DNA from: Prochilodus magdalenae
Lineage: Eukaryota; Chordata; Actinopteri; Characiformes; Prochilodontidae
Direction: 5' to 3'
Length of the DNA stretch: 64,000 nt
Assembly (NCBI GenBank): GCA_024036415.1
Contig: JAMWET010001362.1
Coordinates: forward strand, 77,501 to 141,500
Each line of letters opens with the position of its first letter. The first letter of the stretch is position 1. The position numbers were made by a program, and so were the translations under genes. Positions 31,801 through 42,907 of this stretch are shown here, piece by piece. The notes below the pieces were generated by a model, which was given only the letters and a program-made list of their open reading frames with translations, was not told the DNA's origin and searched no databases.

Positions 31801-34800
31801 TGTTTCCCAAAATACCTTTTTTAGCACGTATGGTATAAAGCATGTGTTCTTGTAAGCAAACATGTCCTGCCAATCAAAAATGAAGAGTTTGGTAACCCTT
31901 TGTTTCATGATAAGTGTAGTAACCCAGTGCTTCTACCCTGTGTGACAGGCAGGGCACCCGTTTCAGCAGCGCTGTGCTCGTTCAGCCTACTCTCATGCCC
32001 GCCTGAGGCAGGAGTGCCCATCTTTTTTGCTGCTGCTGGACTGTGTGTGGCAGATATGGAGGCAGTTCCCGCTGGCACTGGAGTTCAGCGAGGCTCTGCT
32101 GCTGAGGCTGGCACAGGAGGCATACGCCTCTGACTATGGCACATTTCTCTGCAACAATGAACAGGAGCGGTGAGGGATAGCAAACACACAACGAGGGGTC
32201 TTTGTAGGGTTATGTAATCTCCATCACAGCAAGAGTTCAGCAAAAAAAATCAACTCCCCCATATCACCAAGTTTAGTCAGCCAGTGTTTGATGCACGAAG
32301 TAAGGATGCATCAATAACAATATTGGTCTGATTCTGTGCATTTACTTACTCATAAAAATACACTGATACCGGCATCCGATATCAGGTGACCACGTGAAAT
32401 AAGCCAAATGTACGCTGCTGCACTGTTTAACAAACAACTCAAGCTGGCAGTGAATAAGAAGCAGCTGTTGTGACTGAACAGAATAACAAAGTATGAACAT
32501 GAATACGGAGATGTTTAAATTATCTATGTTAAGTTGTTGTAAAGAAACTGTAGGTCCTATATTACCACCGGCTTTTCGCTTCAGTGGACAGTGTTTCGCA
32601 AGCTAGCCTCAATTGTACTTCCTGTCACTTTGATTCTTGTCAAAACACTGAGACTCTTGTTGTACGAGACAGATGAGGAGCAAAACTACGGTAACTATTT
32701 CCGTAGTCAAATGCAACAGAGTACCGGAAACATATTTCTAATCACAAAAATAATAAGATGCTGCATATGATGCAAGGTTTGAATTCCGGCCAATTTTATT
32801 TACTGGCATATAAAGAAAAAGTAGTTTTGGAATAATAAGACACACAGTACACTTAAAAAACAACAACTATTAATTAACAAACAAATAAAGAAATAAAAAA
32901 ATAAACAAATGGCATAAATAAATAAATTCACAGCATTGCCTGCTATAAAATCATCAACAGCACTGGCCTACTGCTTTAGTTCTCTTTATACATATAAAAA
33001 GCTAATAAATAAATCTAAATGAACAAATTAGGTTATTTAACATTGGAATTAAATAAAAAATAAAAACAACAAGCCTAAGATGGGCAAATAAAATCTGCTC
33101 TATAATAATAACCTCTCATAAACCTCAGAATGGGCTTATTACTGCATTTCTCTTTAAACATAAACAGCTTAAGCATAAGATCAGCTGTTTAAAGGGTAAA
33201 AGGCTCTCCCAGCAGAAAGTGGACGTGCTGCAAATGAGGCTGCCACCCATTCACTGCCTTATAAATTGACTTGTATGTATGTATGTAGGTATTCTGTAGT
33301 AAATCAGACGCCAGTGTTGTGTTGTGAGTTCTACAAAAGATTGAAAGACGATAGGCTTTAGACTTAATCAGAAACTGGGTTATACCTAGTCTGGTTTTAC
33401 CACTGCACCTCAGGCTTTAGCTTCTCATCAGTTAACCTCCAGTGCTTCTTGTCATGTGGATTTTTTAAAGGAACCGTGCCATAAAGTCTTGCTAGAATAT
33501 AAGCGCATATTTATTTATTATCATAATCATCATTAAAATGTAATTCTTGTTTATTTTTGTAAGCTTATGTCTGTTGTAACCTGTTATTATTATGCATACT
33601 GATTGACCAAAAATTAATCTTGACTTGAAGAGTCTTAGTCGAGTGACAGGTCACTGACTTAGTGTTTTTACCTGTGCAACATACTCTTATCCTTTTTTAT
33701 AGTGTGATATGTATTTACAAAAACACAGAATAAAACTTCAATAGGTTAAAAGGAAATATGTCATGGCAGATTGGCTACATTTCTTGGTAGTAAGTACATG
33801 AATTAGATTGTTGTAGTCTCTTTCTACAGGCCCCCTATATCGACACACAGATATCATTTAAAATAGAAACTACCTTTCGTCAGATTAATAGAATGGGCAA
33901 GGTTTTTCCTGAAAAACCTGGAAGGTCTTAGATAATAATAAAAAACCTTTTCCATTGTCAGATTAGCTCGAACTGTGTTGGCTCTTTGTGGGCAAGGTTC
34001 ATATGGCTCCTGAAAAACCTAGAAGGTCATAGATAATAAAGGAAAAAATTAATAATAAATAATTAATAAATAAAAATACTCGAAAGCCATTCAGAATGTT
34101 ATAAGCCATTGTTAATTAGAAATCATCAACATATTATGCTTAATTTAGGCTCATATAATTTTGTTGGGGATATTCAGTAGTGAAGCACTTGACCTTTTGT
34201 CCTGGATTTTGTATATTTTTCCTGGTTCTCGTGAACAGTCCCGGAATTTCAAAACTGCTAGAATTTGAAAAGTCTAAGTCGAGTGACAGACTGATGGTTA
34301 GACTTGTCGACTGTCTTGGGGCTGGCCTATTTTTGAAACTATATAATGTACTGTGATCTATAAAACAATAAGGACATTGATGATACTTAGGCTTCTATTA
34401 GTGTTAGGCTTCTATTCAAAGTGTATGTACCTCAGTATGTGTAATGTGACTCTGTGTTGAGCTGAGTAATGAAGGATGTAGGGTCAGGGGGTAGAACCTT
34501 TTGCTGTTTGCACCAAGACAGTCATGCTAAAAAAACAAACATGCCTGCAGCTTTCTTCACATAACACACTCCAGTACAACCTCCTCAATAAAAATATCAT
34601 TTAAACACAATACAAGTTTTATACAGGTGGCATTCCTCTTCTAAAAAGACACCAACCTGTGTTTCTGTGTTCTTGGAAGAAGAAAAAGTTCAGCTGAGTT
34701 ACCAAAATAGGCAGGGATCCCTTTTATTTTCTAAATGTTTAACGGCTCTAACTTTTAACTGAGCCATTTGTGTATCTTAGCTTGACTGCTTATTGATTTT

Positions 34801-37800
34801 AAGTCTGTCATTACTGATAAGCAGACAGGTGCTACATCTCTGATGTGTTTTTTTCTGTCCCTCTCATTTCAGATGTGCTTTGCGAGTGAAGAACAAAACT
34901 CACTGTTTGTTCCAGTTCCTCTTGCGGTGCGGAGAGACAGAGAAGTATGTTAACCCACTGTATGAACCCACAGAGCTGGCTATCTGGCCTTCAGTGCAGC
35001 CACAGTCCCTACAGTTATGGACTGGTGAGTGTATTAAACACCAAATATTCATTGTTCATTTATTGTTATTGTTGCAGTTGTTATCATATCTGTAGATCCA
35101 GAGTTCAGCTACTTTAGGTTTATTAAATGTTCATTTATTTGAGTGCGTATGGAATGTATTTGGTATATTTAGGTTGTTTTTAACATTGTATTACACAACA
35201 CAATATTTATGTTGTTGCCTCAGAGGTTTGGACAGCCTTATTGTCCCTCGTTTAAATTATACATTTGTAGCGAACATAACTATAAAGCTATATCATAACT
35301 TTTGTCCAATAATACATTAGCTAAGCATAAGAAAGTAAGGTTATAACACTGGGAGACACAACCGCCCACCTTACAACCATAATCCATTACAGATAAATTT
35401 ACAACTCATTGTAAATTAATGTTTTATATAGTTTATATTTTATATAATTATTTATATTTATATTAAGACAGATCCAAGGCAACTTACTATAATCCCCAAG
35501 TATAATTCATAAAAAGGGAACCTCACCTGAAACCCCGAAGAAGCACCTGTTTCCTCTTTAGCCTGCTCTGGTTGTCTAGCCTGCGTATGTGTTTCCGGCT
35601 GTGCCTATAAACCAACTTCTTAATGTTAACATTTTGATAGACTTTTAAGACTCAGTATTCAGTAATTTGACGTATCCACTCATTTACATTTACACCTGCT
35701 ATCGACTTGACTGCTAGCCAACATGGGGTAGAAGTCAGGCATAGCTTGTTAGTTAACGCTACCTAACATGGTTCACTAACATCGGTTTACCTTATTTTTG
35801 GTGACGTAAAGAAGCTAACAGGTTTTCATTTTGACTTAAAGTGGCCACTGGCTAGTTAGTTTAGTACTGATTAGTTACGTTGTGGATGGTGGAAAAGCTC
35901 CTGATGTCCTTTTCTTATTTGGAGGCATAATATCTACGAAGTACAAAACGTGTTGGCATGGACAACATTGTTGTAGTTTTGAACTGAGCTCTGATAGCTT
36001 ACCCTTGCCAGCTCTCACCTTCTCCATGACAGTTCGCATGCCGTGAACTGAACTTTCCGATAGCCCCCTCCCTTTCAGCCTATCAAATGCTGGCATGCAT
36101 AAATTGGTCATCTTGGAGATGCAGCCTCTGGGAGGCACATCAGGGCTATCAGAATATTACATCCGTATAACTCCACTCCAAAAATAATGCAAACAAGTTT
36201 GATAGGGACAATTCTAAGCTCCCAAATTATTATATGTCTATACCATCCATATGCAAACATGTGCTCATGTGCAGAACATATGGCCGTGTTCACACTTGGC
36301 TGGTTTTCATTTGATTAATATTATGCCTGTTGCGACTGCTGAGCTAGCGCAGTTCAGTAGATTAGGTAAGAATACTGCCGCACACCAAGGATGTAGTGTA
36401 ACCCTCTGCTGTTCGACCCTCCTCAATAACACAACGGCACGGCCAGTTGGTTATGAGCTTTTACTGGATCCACATCTGTTTGAGTACAATCAGAAGAAAA
36501 CAGCAGCGTTTCAGAGTCATGCTTTTCCATTCTAGAAGCATATCTTTCCAGTGGCAAAACTGGACTGAACCAAGTAATTGCAATATGTATTATTACAATA
36601 TAGTCACAGTAATGAACCAGCTCAGCTTGTATTAGTAGAACCAAGAATGAGAATAAAATAAATACAATAGCATGTAGAACATTACAGACCAAAGAAAATA
36701 CAGTGTTTATACCTGTTTGAGTACAATCAGAAGAAAACAGCAGCGTTTCAGAGTCATGCTTCTCCATTCTAGTAGCTAAAAGGTACCAAAGAATCGGATT
36801 TAGTCCCACACAGCATTCAGACCACGTGGAACAGAAAACTAGCATAACTAGCAGCGGCTGGAAACTAGCTGCGGTTTTTAGCAACCTTTTCCACACTACG
36901 AATACCGAAATACTCAACAAATAATATATCGTCGCTGTCCAAAGAAAAACATGTATCTCCATTTTTGTTGGTTTTTACTTTTATGCCTCATGACCACATG
37001 AGCTGCTGTTTACACTGTGTGGAAATTTCATGAAGAATGGACCAACAGAAATGCCCCAAAACGACTTGGAAAGACGTCTGGTTCCATTGACTTCCATTCA
37101 AATTAAGTGAGGTTTTTGGCCTCTCCTGTAAAGTTGAAATTTTGGAGATACCTGTTTTTCTTTGGACAGCGACGATATGTTCTGTATAACTTCCTAGTAA
37201 TGATTATTTACACATTACTGGATGAATATGTGATAACAAACCTTAAGCTTTCAATAGAACGGAGAAGACGTCTGAACCTACCATATCTTTCCAGTGGCAA
37301 AACTGGACTGAACCAAATATGGCAGGAGGCTGCTTAACGAAAAACACAATACTCCTTCTAACCTGTGGGAGCCACAGAAAAATACATTAAATTGTATTTC
37401 CTTTTAAACATTTTTTTAACCAAGTTTTGGCGAATTGTATTCAAATAATCGTACCCAAAACAACAGATTTATTTCTCTGCTACAGTAGCATTTAAAGGAC
37501 GCTACATTATTAAGCCCAAACCTTTTGTGTTGTGGTTTGGACATTTTATGTATTATCTGTAATGTTTCTACATAATGCAAATTTTCCTTAAATAGGTTTG
37601 TATAATTACCCAGACTGACACTGTATAACCTCAGCAATGCCAAACCCTATGTTATAGTATATCATGGCTCACTAGCTGATAATACAAAGTATTCATGGTG
37701 TCGACATAAATTACAACAGTGTGAAATTATTCAGTGTGTTATTATTATACCAGAATTATGTTCAGCCCTGCTGTGATTTTGTGTTTATACCCTTTATCTT

Positions 37801-38048
37801 TTATTTTATTGCATGTGAAATTTGTCAAATATTTTAAACCAAGTACTGCTTACGGTTTGCATGTAGGCCTCTTCCTCAGGTGGACCGAGCATGCTGAGAC
37901 CATGGCTGAGGCTCGAGAGGAAATCTGGACTATTGTTAAAGAGCACAGAGAACAAACCGGAGCTGAAGAGACCACACGCACACCTCTTACCCATCGTGAC
38001 ACCTTCACTGCTGTGGAGAACCTCATGGATGAGTTGACTATACTCTGA
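19872..38048 (+). CDS. mtmr9: Myotubularin-related protein 9 (inactive phosphatase)
   Basis: Ten coding exons: 19872-20056, 25563-25671, 26680-26805, 28458-28631, 29107-29324, 29536-29697, 31230-31371, 31949-32169, 34873-35024 and 37867-38048. All have GT-AG borders and consistent phase, giving 556 codons plus TGA (human MTMR9 is about 549 aa). Exons 1-3 encode the PH-GRAM domain (residues 1 to about 120; GTLCVTGHHLLFSD, LDIPGMEECLNIASSIE). Exons 4-9 encode the phosphatase fold (ARFRQGGRFPVLSY, YIIDTRS, ESLIKLVEAC, AGHPFQQRCA). In the P-loop VHGYEGLDTTL the catalytic Cys is Gly334 and the Arg is Thr340, so it cannot hydrolyse phosphoinositides. MTMR9 is known as a partner that binds and stimulates MTMR6/7/8 through a C-terminal coiled coil; exon 10 encodes the short helical tail. 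The introns hold repeats only. Confidence 0.96.
21119..21332. repeat. Dispersed repeat, mtmr9 intron 1
   Basis: Begins TTTACATTTACGGCATTTAG and TCCAGAGCGACTTACA and ends GCTGAGCTACACCAACCA, a common fish interspersed repeat. A second copy lies at 30005-30187. Both are non-coding. Confidence 0.7.
21600..22260. repeat. Diverged MITE-like repeat pieces, mtmr9 intron 1
   Basis: Short blocks such as TTTCACTCCGAACAGTTTCT (about 21600) and TTTGGAGTGAAATGTGCGG (about 21903) look like opposed pieces of a dispersed non-coding element. No coding signal. The boundaries are uncertain. Confidence 0.3.
24391..24873. mobile_element. Non-autonomous DNA element, mtmr9 intron 1
   Basis: Left end CCAGGCATACACTGTGTGA; the right end read inverted is CCAGCCATACACTGCGCAG. 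These form about 19-bp imperfect terminal inverted repeats 480 bp apart. No transposase is encoded. No clear target-site duplication was found, so the superfamily is open. Confidence 0.5.
25787..26170. repeat. Two copies of an 80-bp motif in mtmr9 intron 2
   Basis: Both 25787-25870 and 26085-26170 contain an AGCCCCCCTTCGGTTAA-like block, then CTTATTTAAGTAT, then AATCACAAC[AG]TGCTTAA. They sit about 300 bp apart in direct orientation, with unrelated AT-rich sequence between. They may be the ends of one decayed element or a local duplication. Confidence 0.6.
26615..26675. repeat. (TG)n tract before mtmr9 exon 3
   Basis: A TG-rich run directly precedes the pyrimidine tract and acceptor of exon 3 (TTTTTCTTCAG). 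UG-rich runs next to acceptors can recruit TDP-43-like factors; whether this one does is unknown. Confidence 0.7.
26806..28457. other. mtmr9 intron 3; mariner-like repeat ends
   Basis: Contains (CA)n and (TA)n runs just after the donor, then TAGTACTGTGCCAAAGTCTTA (26891) and, at about 27249, GCAAAGTTTGGACACCCCTG. Both resemble termini of fish Tc1/mariner-type repeats. A T/C-rich tract lies at 27900-28070. No coding sequence. Confidence 0.4.
30005..30187. repeat. Second copy of the ACTTACA/CTACACCAACCA repeat
   Basis: Located in mtmr9 intron 6. It matches 21119-21332 in GCTCTTATCCAGAGCAACTT, GTGTTAGGAGT, ACGGACTCTTATTGGTGTAG, CTCCCACATGTG and the CTACACCAACCA end. The rest of intron 6 (29698-31229) is AT-rich and without signals. 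Confidence 0.65.
31425..31800. mobile_element. hAT-like MITE copy in mtmr9 intron 7
   Basis: Shares the blocks CCATCTGTTTCTCTGTATAC, ATTACCCTGTTCTTAA, GGACCACCACAGAGAAG and CAGAGACGATAGCTCATCTG with the copies at 9545, 46640, 55060, 57514 and 60015. It fills much of the 577-bp intron between exons 7 and 8. Confidence 0.7.
32170..34872. other. mtmr9 intron 8: AT-rich, no gene
   Basis: About 2.7 kb, strongly AT-rich with runs of TAAATAAA. Two similar short blocks (GTCTTAGTCGAGTGACAGG near 33631 and GTCTAAGTCGAGTGACAGAC near 34271) suggest remnants of one element. No open frame of interest. Confidence 0.4.
36470..37325. repeat. Compound foldback repeat, mtmr9 intron 9
   Basis: A 60-bp block (TTTGAGTACAATCAGAAGAA ... 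TCTCCATTCTAG) occurs directly at 36478 and 36717. A 34-bp inverted pair lies at 36928-36961 and 37142-37175 (GGACAGCGACGATA core). The phrase TTTCCAGTGGCAAAACTGGA occurs at 36545 and 37287. The pattern fits overlapping non-autonomous DNA elements inserted in the 2.8-kb intron. Confidence 0.6.
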
Positions 38049-38372
38049 CCTCATTCCTTCACTCTTACTCCAATCAAAGCAAGCAGCATTACATAGTTTT
38101 GATTCAGTTAGGGGCACAAGAAGGAAACAGACGCCTGAATGAGGATTTGCTTTGGAAGTCTGCATTACTAGATGTTACAAGGAGTTTAATGGGCTACCTG
38201 ATCTGGCTTTCAACCACTGAGTATTTATTTTTCCCAACCACGGGACTTCTGGTAATTTCACCATAACCACAACGGTCTGTCTTCACACTGTGATCACACT
38301 GTGCCTCAGGATACCCCCTTGTGGATATCTGGTGCATAACTACTGTAAACAGAAACTCTTCTGGTTATTTAA

Positions 38373-38378
38373 AATAAA
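38373..38378 (+). terminator. mtmr9 polyadenylation signal
   Basis: An AATAAA lies 325 nt after the mtmr9 stop codon. It is the first good signal downstream and implies a 3' UTR of about 350 nt. Confidence 0.6.
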
Positions 38379-38399
38379 ATCAATATTATTTAATGCATT

Positions 38400-39690
38400 C
38401 TGTAAAGTAGGTTTTACTTTGGTGTGTAGTTAAATCGAGAGCATGTACATTTCTTCAGGGTTTTGTAACACTGTTTAGGTTTTACTCCACATGCAGATGA
38501 ATGCTTTTCATAACTCAAGTAGTAAATTAATTTATTTCTTTAAAAAGGGATAATGACATAATTAACATACAACATTGTGATATATGTAAATGTACATCAG
38601 TCAACTGCACCATTGCTGGAGCTAATCCATGCATAATCTTCTAAACTAAGCAGACCTTGCTATATCTGATTAAATTTGGTATGTGTGAGTGCGGGTGGTT
38701 AACCAGTCCAGTGTGTGGGAGCAGGACAACATATACTGTACATGTAGTAAAGTGAATAAATAGTCTGTATGAACCAAACCTGCTCAGCAGCCACAAACCA
38801 CACACTGGTTATAGAGAGTGACTTTCACGTTTTTAAACTGACTGCTTGGAGGAAAGGACCAATTATATTAATTATTTTAATAATTTTGAATAATTAGAAT
38901 CCACATTTTAACAACAGCATATTAAGGATCATGCTTCCTCATCAAACCCTTGCTATCAAAAATGCAAAACATGAAGAAGCTGTCGCGTGACGGTCAGGGG
39001 ACCCCAGTGCAGAGGGGAAGACCCATGGGGAGCAGGTATAAGGTAAACCCAGAGAACCGAAAGTGTTTTATTTGTGATGTGCACTGTATGGAGCACAGAA
39101 TGTTTTTGTGCACAGTTGCGCCACCAGAGACCACTGGTGGAAATGCCAACTGCACTTCTTTCAACGGTGAAGGGAAACGAGTGAGAAACTGCCAACAAAG
39201 GGGACACCAAAGTGGCATCGCTCCAACAAACGAAAGCTTAACCCAAAAAACGCCTGAAAGGGAGAACAAGGAGCCACTAACTAACAAGGCCACCTTTTTC
39301 TTTGGCCTTGTTTAAGGCATTCAACACACTTGAAGGCTTTCTCTTTCCTCCCCCCTTTCTTTTCCTTTCTCTTCATTTTCTTTTTGCACCAGTAGCTTAC
39401 CGGCCACACTGAATCAAAGCTGTGACAAAACAGTGTTGCTTGCCACACCCTTACATCCTGTGCCTGCCAGGTGAGCCTGATTGGGAACCCATGGGAACTC
39501 TGGGGTTTTAAGTTCCCTGGGTTATCAGTGCCTCGCCACCGTCGCCCTCTGCTGGTGGCTGGCAGCACAGGCTGACCCCTTACAGAAGCATAATGAAGCA
39601 GAGGAGCCCTGAAGTTACCATCGAAATCTTGCTGGCTGAAACATGTTCTGGGTAAGGGAGTGGCGGGTGGGGGGTCCAGTAGTTTGCAAT
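38400..39690. other. No gene recognised
   Basis: Lies between mtmr9 and an LTR-like segment. Open frames at 38950-39315 (plus) and 39281-39736 (minus) carry no domain I recognise; part may be internal sequence of the element whose LTR is suspected at 39700-39960. Confidence 0.35.
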
Positions 39691-39699
39691 ATGCAACTG

Positions 39700-39960
39700 T
39701 GTAACGTTTGAAGCCAGGGTAGCAAAAATGGAGCAAAATGGTTTATTTAACAAAGCTCAAACAGTAGCGTTACTTTCGAGAAAAATAAGAAAAGACCAAA
39801 CAAGACAGCTGGGTCCAGGTAGTCTCTGCCGTCAACCTCACACACACCGTTCTTCCCGCGCTCTACCTCTACACCTGCGCACACCGCTCGCTAGGCTCTT
39901 AAAGGGACAGTATACTAACTGCACCTACAGTGCGTTGCAACTGTACTGATGGAGGTTACA
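39700..39960 (-). mobile_element. LTR-like segment (TGTAAC...GTTACA)
   Basis: 261 bp with inverted termini TGTAAC/GTTACA. Read on the minus strand it holds CCCTTTAAGAGCC early and AATAAA about 220 nt in, in the order expected of a retroelement LTR. The flanking 5-mers (AACTG and CATGG) do not match, so it is not a clean solo LTR, and no primer-binding site was identified. Confidence 0.4.
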
Positions 39961-40393
39961 CATGGCTCCTTTAAAAAGGTGTCCATTACTGGCCACACTG
40001 CTGTGTGGGCCCAGGAGACATGAACAGTTCTGGTAGGTCATAACAGGAACAGCAAAAAGTGCTTGTGATGGAGTAACATTATCTGCTGAGTAACAAACTG
40101 TTAGCTACTTGGCTAGCGAAAGGTAATTGTTCCTGATTTACCTTCACTTGTAGGCTTTAATGTTGACCACTGCCCACAAAATCATATGCACCTTGCTTTG
40201 AGTATAGTAGATAACGCTATACTTATGACGTCCTGCACATCATATATGCATTTTATTTTAAAAAAAAATTATGATATTAAAGAAGCCTGACCTGCTAACA
40301 TGCTAACTACGATTCTTTCCAAATATCCAGTTACATATTCGAGCACCTGTCGATCACAGGACCTACGAATCGTCATAACCGTTCGCGTTATTG

Positions 40394-40423
40394 TGACGTC
40401 ACGCGGGGCAAAGGTTATAAATA
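40394..40423 (+). promoter_or_regulatory. CRE palindrome and TATA box
   Basis: A full cAMP-response element TGACGTCA (40394-40401) stands 15 bp before TATAAATA (40416-40423). The ATG follows 82 bp after the TATA box, so the predicted 5' UTR is about 55-60 nt. CRE-TATA spacing like this is typical of CREB/ATF-inducible or testis-type promoters; which applies here is unknown. Confidence 0.65.
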
Positions 40424-40504
40424 GGGGCTGCAGCGTCTCAAACTCATTACTGCACTTCTACTGAGAGGAAGAGCTTCACATTTGGAGAAGATAACGAAAA
40501 CTAG

Positions 40505-41290
40505 ATGGAGTTCATAACGGAGCTTCGAACAGCACTACACCTGCTGAAGGAGAAGTGCTCCCATCTTCCAGATGGTGAGAACAAACTCCTGACAGCGTGG
40601 AAGGAGGCCCACGAGACCCTGGACAGACTTCAGGAGCACAGCTGTGAGCTGAAGTGTCTGATGGAGGGGGAGTCGGCCTACCTAGAGCGTGTGGAGGAAC
40701 AGGTGGAGAGGATGAGACCGGTGGTGGAGGAGCATTATTCCTGCGAGATGGAATGTCTTCGGAAACACTCCGCAGAGCTGAGGAAAAGGAACGCTGAGGT
40801 GTGGAAGGACACATGGCTCGCTAGAGACCGACCCAGCACCCTGCAGCAGAGAGTCCTCAGATTGGAGAAGGCCAACCAGCAGCTGAAAGACTGGCTGCTG
40901 GAGAAGGACGCAGCGATTGAGCTGCAGAGGACGAAGAGGAGCGCAGAAAAGAGCGCTCTGTGGAACAAGGTGGGGAGATCCGGGGAACTCCACTCCGAGA
41001 ACCTGGCGGTCATCTCCCGGTACCAGGCCTCCATCAGACAGCAGGAGGTGCAGCTGGAGAGGGAGAGAGAGCTGGTGCCCGGGCTGATGGAGAAGGTGAG
41101 GAGGGATCGTGACGAAGTGCTCCTTACAGCAGTTCCAGTGATGGCAGCACTCCACGATCGCGCGGTGCAGGAGCCGGAGAGCAGGGCAGAAAGAGAAGAG
41201 CGGAGAAACCAGGAGAAGCAGGCGAAAGAGCCCCACCCGCCCAAAAAGAAGCTCAGCTGGTTTAGAAGACTGTTCAGCAGAAAGAGATAA
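40505..41290 (+). CDS. Intronless coiled-coil protein, function unknown
   Basis: A single open frame of 261 codons without introns, not recognised by me. Residues 1-240 are mostly charged, helical and heptad-like (for example LQQRVLRLEKANQQLKDWLL near 112-131, then RQQEVQLERERELVPGLMEK near 176-195), so a long coiled coil is likely. The tail is Pro/Lys then basic-aromatic: KKKLSWFRRLFSRKR, which could bind membrane or nucleic acid, or act as a nuclear signal. There is no signal peptide. The gene is about 55-60% GC in a 25-30% GC neighbourhood, has its own CRE-TATA promoter, and has AATAAA at 41450. The ATG chosen is the first after the predicted start site; its context is AGATGG. It could be a retrogene or a fish-specific family member. 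That it is functional is supported by the unbroken frame and promoter. Confidence 0.75.
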   Translation: MEFITELRTALHLLKEKCSHLPDGENKLLTAWKEAHETLDRLQEHSCELKCLMEGESAYLERVEEQVERMRPVVEEHYSCEMECLRKHSAELRKRNAEVWKDTWLARDRPSTLQQRVLRLEKANQQLKDWLLEKDAAIELQRTKRSAEKSALWNKVGRSGELHSENLAVISRYQASIRQQEVQLERERELVPGLMEKVRRDRDEVLLTAVPVMAALHDRAVQEPESRAEREERRNQEKQAKEPHPPKKKLSWFRRLFSRKR

Positions 41291-41334
41291 ACCCAGCTGG
41301 AGAAAAGAAGCTAAACACCTCCTGTAAATACCAC

Positions 41335-41455
41335 CAGCCAACCCCACCTATCAAGACCACCATCAAACACCACCTATCAAGACCACCATCAAACACCACC
41401 TATCAAGATCACCATTAAACACCACCTATCAAGATCATTAATTACCATCAATAAA
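41335..41455 (+). repeat. 29-bp repeats and poly(A) signal in 3' UTR
   Basis: About four copies of a 29-bp unit (CACCACCTATCAAGACCACC plus ATCAAACAC) fill the 3' UTR of the intronless gene, followed by AATAAA at 41450-41455 and a GT-rich stretch. A plausible transcript end is at about 41475. Confidence 0.75.
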
Positions 41456-41479
41456 CACCAGTAAACTTTATATGTCTCC

Positions 41480-42224
41480 TGATGCTTGTTTAAGTGATGG
41501 GCCTGTAACAGCACTAATACAAATATATTTAATTACTAATATATTTACATAACAGAAATACTAATAACTATCTGCTTATTTCAGTAATGACGGACAGTAA
41601 TTGTTTAATACAAATATATAATTAATAATAGTTGATAAAATTAATAAAGATAAATATTATTTTAATTATATTATTTTTGAAATAAATATTAAATCTAAAA
41701 TGTAATGTATTACAATATATATTAATACATTATGTAATTAATACTTATTAATTAAAAAAATGTAAATAATTATGATTACACATATAATGTATATAAATAA
41801 TAATGACAATAATTAACAAAACGGTAATAACAATGATTGTAATAATGATAAACATTCAATTTAGATAATTTATGGTTCATATTTAAATCTATCTATAATT
41901 CAGTATTAATGTATTCATATTTGTTTGTCCAGTGTTGCTTTAATATATGATATATTACTAATACAATACATAAACTTATGTATATATGTCTTTGTTAAAT
42001 ATAAAACGTGACATAATTGTAATACAGTTCATTACAATTAATATATGTAACATTATTTAAATAAAACAAAAATACAAAGAAGCATTTTAAGTGTTCCTAA
42101 AGGTGAACACAGTTAATGATTCTAAAACGACTCCTACTAAAATAATTATAACATATTTATTTAATAACTCGTCTTTGTTAAAATGTTCAAAATTAACGTG
42201 TATCATGAATTACATGAATCACAT
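41480..42224. other. Extremely AT-rich spacer
   Basis: Dominated by TAATAT/ATAATTA words; no coding signal or recognisable element. Confidence 0.6.
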
Positions 42225-42775
42225 GTAATGATCTTCTATTGGGTAAAGTACTTAAAGGTGCATTGTTTACTTCATATAAAATATCAGTAATTATTTAAAT
42301 GAAAAATGATTCCAACTTTAAATAGTAAATATTACACTAATTATAAATTGATGGAAATAAATATAAACTGATACAACAATAATTTTTAATAACAATGTTT
42401 TTATTTTACACAGTAAGACCACCAATAATGAACTGTGTATAAACACCAATCGCTTAAGTAACAGGCCTGTAATAGCACTAATAACTATATGCAGAAACTG
42501 GATTTTTAAATAATATATAAACATCATAGAAATACTAATAACTACATGATCATTTCAGGAATAACAAATATCAATAGTTTATTATTAGATAATAATACCT
42601 GCTCTGTGGTGGTCCTGTGGGGGTCCTGACCATTGAAGAACAGGGTAAAACAGTATACAGAGAAACAGATGGACTACAGTCTGTACCTGTAGAACTACAC
42701 AATGCTCCTACATGGTATGTGGAGCTGATACAATTTCTAATCTCTGTAGACAGACAATGTCTTTTTCAGGGGAGG

Positions 42776-42895
42776 CCTTGCTTATTTCGGGATGATAACG
42801 CTGAACCACATTCTGCACGTATTATCACAGCATGGCTCGGTAGTGAAAGAGTTCAGGTGCTAAACTGACCTGCCTACAGTCCAGACCAATGAAAT
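42776..42895 (+). mobile_element. Tc1/mariner transposase C-terminal fragment
   Basis: Reads FRDDNAEPHSARIITAWL, then SERVQVLN, a stop, then PAYSPDQ. It matches the second catalytic Asp (DDN) block and the beginning of the 'W-P-a-y-S-P-D-l-N-P-i-E' block of Tc1 transposases. The Trp is replaced by a stop and the terminal Glu is lost. A partner copy lies at about 47315-47435. Confidence 0.75.
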
Positions 42896-42907
42896 CCTAC
42901 ATCAAGC

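Noticed and set aside
35875..36138. A minus frame of 87 codons in mtmr9 intron 9
   Set aside because: Mildly protein-like composition but no family match and no regulatory signal.
36423..36962. A 179-codon minus frame
   Set aside because: It contains the same segment (MEKHDSETLLFSSDCTQT) twice because of the duplicated 60-bp repeat; it lies in mtmr9 intron 9 within repeats.
40512..41347. Long minus-strand open frames (100-221 codons) across 40.5-41.3 kb
   Set aside because: They are antisense to the intronless coiled-coil gene. GC-rich, purine-biased coding sequence often leaves the opposite strand open; they have no promoter or domain.
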